In this document: one piece after another, positions 32,234-44,139 of the stretch
Numbering within the stretch: position 1 is the stretch's first letter
How the letters are laid out: each line of letters starts with the position of its first letter
DNA from: Limonium bicolor
Taxonomy: Eukaryota; Streptophyta; Magnoliopsida; Caryophyllales; Plumbaginaceae
Direction: 5' to 3'
Assembly: GCA_023374045.1 (NCBI GenBank)
Contig: CM041776.1
Span: 320,689,925 to 320,753,924 of the forward strand
Length of the DNA: 64,000 nucleotides
Translations under genes and position numbers: made by a program
Notes under the pieces: generated by a model
Told to the model about the DNA's origin: nothing
The model's input: only the letters and a program-made list of their open reading frames with translations
The model's database searches: none

Positions 32234-33085
32234 TTAACTATTATCGAAATGGCTTACATCTGCTTCTAGCAGCTGTTCAGTTTGCTCAGGAGGGCTAGCA
32301 AGCACCGTAAACATTTGCCTATTTTCCAGAGCTACCTTAGCTATGGAATCAGCAACACTATTGATACACCTCCCTATTTTGACAAACTTGCAATTACTAA
32401 ACTCTAGACTAAGATTCTCTATAGCTTTATACAGACCCTTATAAGGGTGCGTTCTACCCCTTGGCATATTGACATACTTAACAACCTCAGCAGAGTCTGA
32501 CTATAAAACGATTTTGCTGCACCCTCTGATCTTTGCAAGTCGTAGCCCATCCAATGTTGCCTAGAGTTCTGCCTCTTGGACACTTGCAGTCCCCAGAAAA
32601 TGCGAAAATCCAGCAACCCAAGTGCCTCTGTCGTCCCTACAGCAGCCTCCTGATGCTGCCTTCCCCATCTGCGTCACTGCACCATCCACATTTATCTTGA
32701 ACCAGCCATCTGGAGGGGGAGTCCATCTCTGTTGCTCAGACACAACTACCTTGTCCTGTAGATGGTTAACCGATACTACATCGAGCCATGCCTGCTGTTT
32801 CATAGACAACAGAGAAAGTGGTAAGTCTATCTCAGAGATATTATTATGAAACTTCCGGTTTCGCCAGAACCATATAACATAACAGGTAACAGCAAAAATT
32901 TGGGGCCACTTTGCATAGCTAAATGACAGTAAGTTGGCCTGCTTTAAATTACTTTCTATCCAAACTTTGAGATCACAATCGACCCACTGATCTATCTGGA
33001 CTTTATCCTTCAACAAATGGGACCATACTTTTAAATTAACCGGACAATCTTTAAAAACATGGTTTGAATCTTCAGTCTTCCCCAT
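32234..33085 (-). pseudogene. LINE ORF2 C-terminal region with RNase H
   Basis: From 33085 the zf-RVT-side segment (DSNHVFKDCPV, VIWFWRNRKFHN) leads to the RNase H start WFKINVDGAVTQMGKAASGG, which includes the first catalytic Asp. It passes through GFSHFLGTASVQEAEL and, after frame changes near 32600 and 32460, reaches FVKIGRCINSVADSIAKVAL. RNase H domains at this place occur in many plant LINEs and remove the RNA template. Confidence 0.85.
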
Positions 33086-36000
33086 GCATCACAACAATCA
33101 TTAGCAATAAGCCCACGCCTAATAGTTGGTTTTTCGTTTTAAGACCATCGTGTGCAATCATCCAAAGGCATGTCTTAACTCTACCACGAACCTTAAGCCC
33201 CCAAATCAGATTCCAGATAGTACTTCTATTTCCTCTATTACGAATGAGATCATAAGATGAAGAGACAGAGAGTTCCCCAGTACGATTACCCTCCCAATAA
33301 ATGGTATCCTCTAGGTTTGTCACCAAAATTGCTTTACTAGCCAATCTATTCAACATATCAGACGAGATTTTATCAGAAAATAGCTCCCATTTCCACCCAC
33401 TATTCGCATCCCACATATCCTCTACTATACAATTTCTATTAATCGGGTTAGAGGAAGCCAGGACATCACTTAATGGGTAATCAGCAAACCATTTATCAGT
33501 CCAAAATCTGATAGTTTTACCATTTCCAAGCCTCTATCTAGATCCCCTAGCCACAATATCCTTAGAATCCTCTATATTTTTCCACGTACTAGAGGTGGTT
33601 CTTGCATTGGAAGTACTATACTTATTCAGAAGAATCCTAGCCCAAAGACTATCCTGATTACTAAGGAGTCTCCAACTTAGGCTGGCTAAGCACGCTTTAT
33701 TCTTGGATTTGGAATATCTAAGACCTAGGCCTCCTTCCTGTTTTGTTCTACAGATCTTTTCCCATGATATAGTGTGCAGTTTCCTTTCACTATCCTTATG
33801 ACCCCATAGGAAAGCTCTACTGATTTTATCCAATTTTTGGCAAGTCGATTGGGGAATATTCTGACTCATCATGTTAAAAGTAGGAATAGCACTTAGTACA
33901 GATTTAACAAGGACTAGCCTCCCAGCAAAGGAGAGTGAGTTAGCTTTCCACCCAGAAATTCTTCTATTGACCTTATCAACAAGATCATCAAAGTTACTAA
34001 ACAGTCTCCTCCCAGTAATTAAATTAAGACCCAAATATTTCCCGAATCTATCTGCTAGGGGAATATTAATCTGGTTACTAATATCCACTTTCCTGGCAGG
34101 GTTAACATTATTAGAGAAAAGAATACTTGATTTATTTAAATTAATTTTCTCACCAGAGACAGCACAAAACTCATTCATCACATTAATCATAGTAGTGACA
34201 TTATTTATAGAGGCACTACCAAGTAAGATAATATCATCAGCGCAGAACAAGTGTGAAATAGAGGGGCCAGTTCTGCTAAATTTAATAGGATTCCAATCCT
34301 TCCTAATCACTGCTTGATCTATTAAATAGGACAACCTCTCCATGCAGAGGACAAAAAGGTAGGGGGATAAAGGGACGCCTTGCCTAAGGCCCTTAAAAGG
34401 TTTAAAACTATCCAATTGACTACCTTCCCACAAAACTTTCATGCTAACAGATTCCACACAAGACATAATAATATTAATAAAATAGAGAGGAAGATTAAGA
34501 CAAGAGAGAGTCTCCCTAATAAAAAACCAAGAAAGATTATCGTAAGCCTTCTTTAGGTCTACTTTAAGAATGGCCCAACCCTCTCTACACTTAGTTTTAT
34601 TCATGGAAAATAAAACTTCCTGCATGATAATCTGATTGTCCTGGATATGCCTACCAGGAACAAAACTACTTTGGAGAGGGGAAACGACATCAGGTAAAAA
34701 GGCTTTAAGCCTATAAGCAAGAAGTTTAGCAATAATTTTATATGACACATTACATAATGCGATGGGTCTGAAGTGCTTCATGGTTTCAGGAGGATTAACC
34801 TTCGGGATCAGGCAAAGAAGAGTAGTATTAATATCCACCGGGACACGACTATTTTGGAAGGCTCTACTAACTAAGTCCACAACCTTCCCCTGAATAAACT
34901 CCCAATGATTCTTGTAAAACCACGCCTGGAACCCATCAGGTCCAGGAGCCTTGAAACTACCCATGGATTTGACTACATCAGAGATTTCCATATTAGAAGG
35001 AGTGGAGGCACATAGATCAAGGATACTCCTATCAGTAAGGGGAAAATCATGACCCAAAGGGTTCGAAGGAGTCTACGGGGATTGATTGAAAAGATCTTTA
35101 AAATAGTTTAAAGCAAGGTATTTTAAGTTCTCCAAACCCTCAATGGTATTACCATTACTATCAGAAAGTTTAAGAATTTTCATTTTCGCCCTCCTGATTT
35201 TAACTTTCCTATGAAAATAGGAAGAGTTCCTATCTCCATACATGATCCACTTTTCTCTAGATTTCTGAAACCAAAACAACTATTCCCTCACTAGGATAAG
35301 CTCATATTCCTTCAAGAGATCTTTTTCCAACTTCCTAAGATAGGTATACTGATGAGTCTCAAGCTTCTTTTGAATACTAGCAATTCTAGTTGTTAATCTT
35401 TTTTTTCAGATGGAAAATATTCCCAAAGTGATCAACATTCCATTTAGATAAAACAGAACTAAGATGGTTAAGATTTTCACTAAGGGACCAACTATGATTC
35501 TAGTTAGCATAGATGACATTCTTATAATCCTCATGAGTAGACCAGGCCACTTGAAAGCGGAATGGTTTGGTACCCCTGGGCCGAGGAAGAAAGCTATTAA
35601 AACTAGAGATAATAGGACTGTGATCAGAGCTGATCCTAAGGAGAACATCCACCCAACTATGGCTCAAGGTATCAAACCAATTACTAGAAACCAAGGTCCT
35701 GTCCAACTTAACAAAAATTGAGCTGTTAGACCAAGTGAAAGAATTGCCTTTAGAGGGAACCTCAATCAAATTGGAATTATTGAACCAATCAATGAAAGCC
35801 AAGCTACCCCTATTAATGGATCTAACCCCACCCTTTTTATTCCTAAGGGATAAAATAGAATTGAAATCCCCATTGATAAACCAACATACATCAGGGCCAA
35901 TATTTAGAGAGGACAACTCACTCCAAAGATTAATCCTATCATTGTCCGTAGGCTTGGCATAAACAAAAGTAGCAAAAACAGGAAATGATACAAAATTATT

Positions 36001-36285
36001 GCAGACATGAATGAATTGCCTGTTGTGCTTTAAAACAGCAAAAAAGATATTGTTGTTCTAGAACAGCCACAAACCCCCACTAAAACCAGACGCCTCAACA
36101 AAAAAGTGATTGGAGAACCTGATCTTAGAAATAACATCAAGGCCCCTAGGGCCACTCACCCGAGGCTCACAAAGAAAAACGATATCAGGGTTATTAACCC
36201 TAATCAACTCATTAACCGCCAGAAGAAAAGAGATTTTTCCAGCGCCTCTAACATTCCAAGCCAAAACTTTAAAATTCACATTCAT
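33072..36285 (-). pseudogene. LINE ORF2: endonuclease and reverse transcriptase, broken
   Basis: From ATG 36285 the endonuclease reads VLAWNVRGAGK, CEPRVSG, then in other frames FINGDFNSILS and SSDHSPIIS. RT (35057-33534) shows GPDGFQAWFYKNHW, FRPIALCNVSYKIIAKLLAYR, QSSFVPGRHIQDN, KVDLKKAYDNLSW (motif A Asp kept) and GLRQGVPLSPYLFVLCMERL. The active-site box is altered to CADD (HLFCADDIILL) where FADD is expected. A zf-RVT-like part follows (33416-33072). At least four frame breaks and stop codons make it inactive. Confidence 0.92.
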
Positions 36286-36334
36286 TATGGAAACACACAG
36301 TAGTGAAAACCAAAAGAAAACAAACAAACTAGCA

Positions 36335-37811
36335 TTAACCATTGCTAATATCAATCACATAAATAGTAGTCTTGCTACCATTCACATTCAAAGCAGAGGG
36401 ATTATCAGTAATAACAGCAGCTAAATCAGCCTTCCCATCCAATTGAAAAAGGGTTAGGGTACTTAGCTGAAAATTTCCTTGAGATCTCTTCTTCTGTAAT
36501 CCGGGCTTAGAGGTAGACATCTCGATCCCAGGAGTAGACTCCACCACTGGAAGCTGGTCCACTTTCTCCAGAGGGGCCATATCAACCTTATCTTTACCTT
36601 TATCCCTTTCTTGGAGGTTTACCTTGGTTGGGGGAATAGAGACAGGAACCTCTTTCCTCAAGACAGCGAACCTGTTACTAGCCGGGTTAGGATCTTGAGC
36701 AGGCTGAGAGTTCTGTTGGACACTCTCTTTGGTTTTTGGGAAAGAGGTCGCAGACTTATGAGGATTACTATTGACCTTCTCAGCCCCTTTCTTCTGGTTA
36801 GTTCTCCTCCTACGACTAACCTTCATCCATGGACCAAAATTCTCTGTCGGATGGGAGTTATCATCTTGACTGGGCTTCTGAACCATCTTATATAGCCTCC
36901 CTCGTTAACAACAACCTTATCATCATCCTTAAGGGGGCAGCAGTCCCTCTGGTGGCCAAAACATCCACACTCAAAGCATAATAAATGTAATCCCTCATAC
37001 ATTACTTTATGAATTCTCTTCTGGAGCTTGAATTTTCCTATTAGCGGTTTCGTGAGATCAATGCTAACACAAACTCGCCCACTAACAGCAAAACCTAATC
37101 TTGATTTGATAATTTCTGTTTTCCTCACTCTGCCAAACTTACTACCAATCTCATTCAGACATTCTTCACACAAATACTCCAACCCTAAGTCCGAAAATCT
37201 TATCCACACATCAAGATTAACCAAAGCTTCAGATTTGGTATCGAAATCCCTTTTCCAACGTCTAACAGTGAGATATCGGTCTGCAATTTTCCATGGTCCC
37301 CCATATAAAACTCTATCTCTATCCTCTCTGAGTTCAAAAACTACCGAGAAGTATCCATTTCCTATGGCTAAAACATCGAACTTTCCCTTCAGATTCCACC
37401 TTTGAGATAATCTATCCACCATTATAGGAAGGGGGAAGAATTTACCTAGAAGTTTGATGATCACCGCCTTCTTCCATTTCTGATTAATATTATGAACAAC
37501 CTTCTCTGAGAGAGAGACCGACGGGCATAATGGGTCATCCTCCTCCTGATCTTCGTCGCAGCCCATATCTTCGCATTCGGAGAACTCGTCATCTGAAACA
37601 ACTTCCTCTTGAATATCCCCTCTTCCTTTAATAACTTCACAAAACTCTGGCAAACCCCAACATCATCCTTAGGCTGCTGCGAATCACTATTGTCCATGAC
37701 AAACATCCCAGAAAAAGCATTGTCAATCTCCCAATCAGAGACGGCTCGTTTCTTCTTGGAAACTCTTCTTGTCTCATCTCCATTATCTATTGCAGTAAAT
37801 GAGAAATCCAT
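36335..37811 (-). pseudogene. LINE ORF1 (DUF4283 and zinc knuckle)
   Basis: The ATG at 37811 starts a frame that shifts near 37620 into the main part 37653-36823. The main part has a DUF4283 domain (KAVIIKLLGKFFPLPIMVDR, VLYGGPWKIADRYLTVRRW), a DUF4283-associated segment (VWIRFSDLGLEYLCEECLNE) and the knuckle CFECGCFGHQRDCC. After another shift the polar, low-complexity tail (36886-36335) ends just before ORF2, whose ATG overlaps this end by about 50 bases. ORF1 would bind LINE RNA. Confidence 0.88.
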
Positions 37812-38274
37812 TCTTCAGAATACCATTAATCCATCATCAAGACCCCATGAGGGCGAAACTGCTTGTTGACGAGGCAAGATCGACGCCGTGACGTCGAATA
37901 GAGAAAGGAAAGAGACCGAAAAAAATGAAAGAGAGACGGGTTTCTTTGAGAAGAAGAATAAACCCTAAACTTTCTTCTTCTTCAAGCCCAAGAAGAGCAA
38001 AATAAGACCGCTAGGGGGAGACCATTCGTTCAGGAGTGGTGATCCTCGTATACTTACTTTTAACCCATATGCATTTTAATTTTATACCATGGCTATATGC
38101 CGAATTATAAAAAAAAATCTATGTGCAACTTTTTTATTTTTATTCTTTGTGATTTGAAAACTGTTATTGTCTCATCATTAAACTATGTTGTCTTGTAGCA
38201 AATTGCCCAAAATTGACTCAAACAGAAAAACAAAATCATTGTAGAAGATTGATTCAAAAAAAGAAATTTTTTCT

Positions 38275-38787
38275 GTCACTTGTATTTTGTTAACCTGATA
38301 CATGTATATCTTTAGCATGTCACTTATATGTCATTAACTTATTACTTGTATTTCGTTAACTTCTCACATGTATTTCGTTAACCTGTCACTTTTATTTCAT
38401 TAACCGGCCACTTGTAATTCATTAACCTGTCACTTATATTATGTTACCAGTCATTTGTGTTTCGTTAACTTGTCACTTGTATTTCGTTAACCTGATACAT
38501 GTATTTCGTTAACATGTCACTTATATGTCATTAACTTATTACTTGTATTTTGTTAACTTCTCACATGTATTTCGTTAACTTGTCACGTGTATTCCGTTAA
38601 CCTGTCACTTTTATTTCGTTAACCTGTCACTTGTAATTCATTAACCTGTCACTTATATTACGTTAACCAGTCATTCGTGTTTCGTTAACTTGTCACTTGT
38701 ATTTCGTTAACCTGTCATTTGTGTTTCGTTAACCTGTCACTTGTATTTCGTTAACCTGTCACTTGTATGTCGTTAACCTATTATTTG
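38275..38787. repeat. 22-bp minisatellite, about 23 units, with higher-order period
   Basis: Variants of the unit GTCACTTGTATTTCGTTAACCT are tandemly arranged. Every unit has the GTTAAC (HpaI-type) core or a near match. A block beginning CCTGATACATGTAT at about 38294 recurs at about 38491, about 198 bp or nine units apart, so the array has grown by duplication of multi-unit blocks. Confidence 0.92.
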
Positions 38788-38930
38788 GAATTCGTAGTAA
38801 TTAACGGTGCACTTGACTTATTTCCAAGTCAATTGCGACATTATAAAGTATAAAACAAGTTAAAAAAGTAATGTTGATATCGACAAATCAGAGCTCGCCA
38901 AATTTCGGGAATTACTCTATTCAATCCTTT

Positions 38931-39685
38931 TACTTCTTCTTGCTTGATATCTCGTTCAGATATATCTTATGTCAGTTTCTAAAATCTCTAGTGAGTTACA
39001 TACAGAGTTCGAAGGGTTAAAATCTTTGATGATGGAATCATACATGAGTGATTTGGAGGACCTTTTGGATGTGTATCCTAGTATACTTGAACCGAATTCT
39101 TTTCGGTCCCAGTTCTAATGGAAACGCAAATTGGAAAAGAATTTCCTTGGATTTGCTATGGACCTAGTCGACCACCAAATACCGTTTTATATCCTCCGCA
39201 TACAATATTATGGGGTCTCATTTATATAAATGATATTTTTCACTCCCTTCGATCTTCTCATAAATTTCCTACCAAATTTTGTCATCAATTGAATCACTTT
39301 TTTGATAAAGACAAGATATCTAAGTCATAGAAGTAAAGAGATTTATTCATGGATTGTAAAAGGAGAAACTTTGAAGACTCATGATAAACTAGAATCCTGG
39401 ATCTTGAGCATTGATTGGATTTTGGGTAAACCTAGACATTCCTTGATGCAGTCCTGCACCTTCAGTACAGAAAAATGGATGAGTTAATTTCTATTGGGTC
39501 TGACTTATAGTGATCATTTATTCAAGAATGATTCTGGTTATCAAATGCTTGAACATCCGGGAGCAGTTGACTTACGATACTTAGTTGACATTCATCAAAA
39601 GGGAGTAATCAATTATGAGTTCAATACATCCTGTTTAGTAGAAAAACAAATATTCCTTACTCATTATCAAACAGACTTTTATTAA
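38931..39685 (+). pseudogene. ycf2: Diverged plastid ycf2-like fragment
   Basis: Translated pieces in several frames follow the plastid Ycf2 protein in order. They are [15 protein letters not shown] near 38980, a [10 protein letters not shown]...EPNSF-type stretch, SKEIYSWIV, and [20 protein letters not shown] with [18 protein letters not shown] near 39530-39660. Ycf2 is a large plastid-encoded AAA-type protein linked to protein import. The copy is broken by stops and indels and differs at many residues from Ycf2 as I recall it. It is therefore an old transfer of plastid DNA to the nucleus or a fragment of a divergent plastome. The ends are approximate. Confidence 0.8.
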
Positions 39686-41026
39686 AAAAAAATCCTACAT
39701 CACACACCCTAAAAACCATCCCAGACAAGTTAAATCGCCGAAGACACACCCTAAAAACCACTCAAGTATATTAAAATGTCGAATGATGCATTTCAAGGTA
39801 GCAGACACCAGGCTATAAAAGGCACAACTACTAGGCGTTTGTACCAGCCATAGCCGCTGGTTGGCTACCATGGTCCCAGTCTGCTGTTGGTTGCCTTCCG
39901 TGTATGAAAAAAGTGATCGTATGAAGTAATTTGGTGACAACAAATAGAGTTTCAGAAAGCTATAAATGCTAGGATATTTATTATCTCTATGACAGTTAAT
40001 GCCACAGTGAAATATTCATATTTGTTTTTAATAGAAATTATTCATCTTACAGTAGTAATAAACATTTTAAAGTTGAATTAGATGTGCCTTAAAATTAAAT
40101 AAAATACACTCTTTTGAAACTAATACATCCATATTAAAGAAATACGAAATTTTAAGTTTGTAACATACTCATGATAGATATTATTAAAGCGCATGCTGAT
40201 AATATCATATTTTTTGTGTTTTCATTTTCCTTTTCCTTTTTATCCATAATTTCTGTTCATCTCCACATATTTTAAAATCGTGGGTCAACCGAATTTAAAT
40301 ATGTGTCATTATCCCCACCCTGTTTTGTGGTTTGAACCAGTCTCTAAATCATTATTTAACATATATATACATCTTGTAATTTTATATTTAAGTAAAAAGA
40401 ACTTTGAAGTTCTTTATAAGTAGAAGCCAAGTTTAAATAAATATTTATAACTCCTTTTTAGTTACATATTTCTTATTTTAAGCTCTCAGTTATATATTTA
40501 ATAATTTTATTTTTACAATATAATAAGTTGATACAAAATTTAATAAAATAAGCATAATATTTTCTTATATATTTACAAAGTATTTATGTTTTATTTAATA
40601 CTAAATAATTTCAACAATAAAATAATAATTAGATTGAACTTATGAATTATAATTAAAAAAATGAATAGCAACATTGATCACATCCTATGCTACTCACTCT
40701 GCAGCAGCTTCATTTTGTAACAAGTAAGTCACCACAGTGAAATGGACCAACTAACAGATGTCAAATCGTTAAATAAACAACGTAGATACATTAAACACAT
40801 CATTTTAATTAATGTAGCAGTACTACAGTAAAACAGTTGCAGCACATCAGCCGTGGCCTTCAAACTAACAGTAAAAAATAAACCACCGGAGAAAAAGTAG
40901 GTTCGCCACACCCACAAACGTTTACATTGGGTCTTTGTTGAAGTAAGCCCAAATTTGTATGTCTAGTTACACTTTGAACACTATGTGCGGCTCATAAAAG
41001 CATAATCTATTGTAATTTGTAACAAA
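39686..41026. other. AT-rich intergenic stretch, nothing recognised
   Basis: No conserved protein is seen. A short near-repeat, CACACCCTAAAAACCA, occurs twice at about 39699 and 39745. The remainder, including 40730-41000 just outside the viral fragment, shows no borders that I can name. Confidence 0.5.
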
Positions 41027-41480
41027 TCAAGGCGGAACTATTTTCAATTCAATCACAAACATAATATTTTTACTTCTTTCAGCGTCAATTTGTAAAAGGA
41101 CAGTCTCATCCCGAAGGGGAATCAAAGTCCTATTGAGTCTTGGGTTTAATTGAGAAGACATGAGTCTGTAATAGACTTGAAAGATAATGGAATTTTTTTT
41201 GGAAAGTTCTTCAAATTCATCTCCTTGAAGATGAACATCAAGAACTAAGGAATCTTGAATCATAGGATCTGAGAAATCCATTGAGAAATTGGGACAGCAA
41301 TTGAAGAATATTGGGCCATTACAGACGTTAGTCTGAATAATGGCTAAAAAAGAAGATTTGTAGCGTTTGAGACTTTTGTCTCGAAGCGCCATGAATATTG
41401 GGGCATTTATACCTTGTCTGAATAATGGTTTGACAACTACTTGAATCATTCCATAGTGGGCATATCTATACCCTTGCTGT
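41027..41480 (-). pseudogene. Pararetrovirus movement protein fragment (inverted)
   Basis: The minus-strand frame carries the 30K-superfamily movement-protein signature of caulimovirids (GMIQVVVKPLF, the LRD-type turn, NVCNGPIFFNC and a PNFSMDFSDP-like segment). Such proteins open plasmodesmata for cell-to-cell spread. It stands head-to-head with the rest of the viral polyprotein, which is on the plus strand from about 41481, whereas it should precede it in the same direction. Both ends are truncated. Confidence 0.88.
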
Positions 41481-41994
41481 AAATATCAAAATATTGAAGA
41501 TCTTGAAAGAAGAGGTATTGTTTGGTAACGTCAATGTTATCCATCTCACAGATTTTGAGCTCAGAGAAGAGTATATCTCTGAACGAGAATCGGAACCAGA
41601 ATACGAACCACAAAGAAAATGGTTCGCAGATCTATCTCCAGATTGTCAACAAAATCTCAGGCAATATTGGCGTAAAGATTGTCACAGGTTACGCTGTAAC
41701 ATGACAATTTACAACTGGTTGCCTTCTTATACCTCCGTTCAACTTTCTCAACCAGATCCCTTTGAAATCCCCTCAATTAATGTCCAAACAAGTCTATACA
41801 AGAAATGGACATTAGAAGCAAATGATGAGCAGATAAGCTCAATTCATCCCCCGTTCAATACCATCAAACTAGCCAGAGATGTTATAGCTACGCCCCTTAA
41901 GAAAGAAAGCAACACTAATGCTCCGGTGTTAGCTAGTGATCTCCAAAAGGTCCATCAGCAACAAAACTGGACTAACCAAACCTTAGCCACAATA
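41481..41994 (+). pseudogene. Pararetrovirus polyprotein segment between movement and coat domains
   Basis: An open frame, 167 codons from the ATG at 41494, acidic at its start (a run rich in Glu) and then polar. By position it is the region following the movement domain in petuvirus-like polyproteins. Its frame continues after the solo LTR at 44140. I assign no separate function. Confidence 0.6.
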
Positions 41995-44134
41995 TGAAAT
42001 ACCCCTAAATTAATTTAAATTAATTTAGGGGATTTCTTTTATTAAAACCGTAAATAATACTATTAATTATTATATCATAGTATGGGATTGTGAATAATAA
42101 ATCATTAAATCCTTATATGGAATTATGAAAATTAAATCATGGGATTTCTTCCATTTAATCTTAAAGAATATTATTAAATATTGGATTACTATATATTATT
42201 ATATAGTATTATGAATTTAATAATAAGATTTTCTAAACACTCCAAGTATATTATAAAGATTTTAGAAAGAGTTGGAACATTGTTTTGAAACATAAAAGTC
42301 AATATAAAATCCTAGAAACCCTAAAGCTTCTCAAGCCTTGCTAGGGTTGACTTTTTGAGAATGGTCAAACCATCCCATGAAACCTATACCAATAAATAGG
42401 TTATGGAAAACCATGAAGATCGATAAAAAGAACGTCAAAAACGGATCATCCTAGCCAAAGTTATGATAAAATGAAGTTTAGAGCCAAAATTTTGGAAAGA
42501 TGCTGATGTGGCAAGTCTGCTGACTCACCCGCACGCCTCGGGATACGCGCCCAACACTTAGTCGATTTTTATTTCCTTGCTTTTCGCTAACCGATTTCAG
42601 ATTTTGCCCTAACTTGTGACATCCATATCTCTCTCATCTTTTGGAATTTTTGAGTGTCGTCTTTTGCATACTCTTCTCCTACAAATGCTCTTTCCAACCA
42701 TAACCCATACACAAACCAATTCATTATACATCAGCCGGAAAATCGTTCCAAAGTAGCCTACCCGCAAAACCGTAACCAGTTTTCCAGAAAAAACGGTTGA
42801 GCAGCCAATTCCCAACCGTTTGTAAGAACGAAGTGCCTAAAGTTCGTGATCCAACATCACATAAAATCATAGGAGAAACGTAAGTGTTGCAAAGTTGGCT
42901 ACTCAATCAGCTCATGAAGGTTGAGTTTTTCCAGAAACCGAAATTGAATTCCTTCGATTCGTGCAATTCCGGTTACTATTGGGGAATCACTCATTCAAGT
43001 TAACTACTGTTCTTCACATACCAGGTACGATTTCTCGTACTCTTATGCTTTGCTAACAAGACTTAAGGGATGTTTGTGACAAACACTAGCTGAGCTAAAG
43101 TGGAATTTCAAAAAGGAAATGGTTGTGTGACTAACTCAGCTTGTGTGACTAACTGAGCCTTGAATGTGAAACTTACATGGGTATTGGTTCCTTCTATTTG
43201 GTTGTTCTGTTAGACATTAACTGCTTAGGGTTTACGCTTCTACACTCTGTAGGACTGAGTTTTTGGTATTGCACTGGGTAGTTAGTGATCTAGTGGGAAT
43301 GTGGAGAAGGTCAATCTTGGTAAATTCTTCTTTTGACTTTGGATATCGTTTTATCCATGAGTTGGGTCTTGTTGTTTCAACGTGTGCGCGTCTTTAATGG
43401 TAACAGTGAGGGGCTGTATATCCCCTGTCCCAAAAGGGACGTAGTAAACAGTGAGGGGTTGTATATCCCCTGTCCTAAAAGGACGCACTTGGCGGTGGGG
43501 GCCATCTCTCCCAGTTGATTTGATTCCACTCTTGAGTTTTGGGTTCTTGGATCTCCTCTTTCATTCCTAGTCTTTGTGACTACTTGGGTTTTCCTATTCC
43601 ATACTGAAACTGAATCTAACACAAACAATGGATGTACACTAACTTATGGTATGATTCTTCTGATTGACTAACTTTAACTTTCTGTTATGTATTACTTTCG
43701 CAACTTGTTATCTTGACTTGGTGATTTGTGAAATGTCTTGTTCCTCTGTGTGGTTTAAGTGATTGTATTCAAGCTATTATTTATTTAAGAGTTGTATTAT
43801 AAGTTTGTTTTTGGAGGATCGTACCAGTTCCATTCCAGGGAACTGACCCACCCCTCTCGGGGTGGGCTGCTTGGTTTAATCTTGCAGGTACGAGTTATTA
43901 TACAGGTGACCACGAAGAGAACGAGTGATTGGGATGGGATTAGGTTTTGTGGAGAGTTTATGTGTTTTATTACTGTTTTATTTTTGTTAAGTTTTCTCGA
44001 GGTTCAGGTCGTGACTGTTGTAATCTTTTGAGTTGTAAATTGGTGAGGTTTGGTGTCGGGTGTTTGGAACCCGATGGTATGTACGCCTTTAGTATTTTAT
44101 TTCCGCTATAAGTATGTTAAATAGGGGCGTTACA
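41995..44134 (+). repeat. Solo Ty3/gypsy LTR (2140 bp) with 5-bp target duplication
   Basis: It begins TGAAATACCCC and ends GGGGCGTTACA, the same end signature as the Tekay LTRs but another family. It is flanked by CAATA on both sides (41990-41994 and 44135-44139). No internal element sequence is present, so it formed by LTR-LTR recombination. An internal tandem duplication of about 48 bp lies at 43401-43486. The viral frame is continuous across the site once the LTR is set aside. Confidence 0.92.
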
Positions 44135-44139
44135 CAATA

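Larger units (their letters stand above)
32209..38061 (-). mobile_element. Second L1-like LINE, degenerate, minus strand
   Basis: A non-LTR element with 5' leader (37812-38061), ORF1, ORF2 and RNase H, ending in nine A on the minus strand (plus T run 32209-32217). The flanks AACCCATCCACA (32197-32208) and AACCCATATGCA (38062-38073) resemble an aged 12-bp target duplication with three mismatches. It is close to full length but carries many frameshifts. It belongs to the same broad group as the LINE at 18829 but is clearly a different family by protein sequence. Confidence 0.9.

Noticed and set aside
38275..38787. Regularly spaced repeats that could suggest a CRISPR array
   Set aside because: The units are contiguous 22-bp tandem repeats without unique spacers, in a eukaryotic repeat context; it is a minisatellite.
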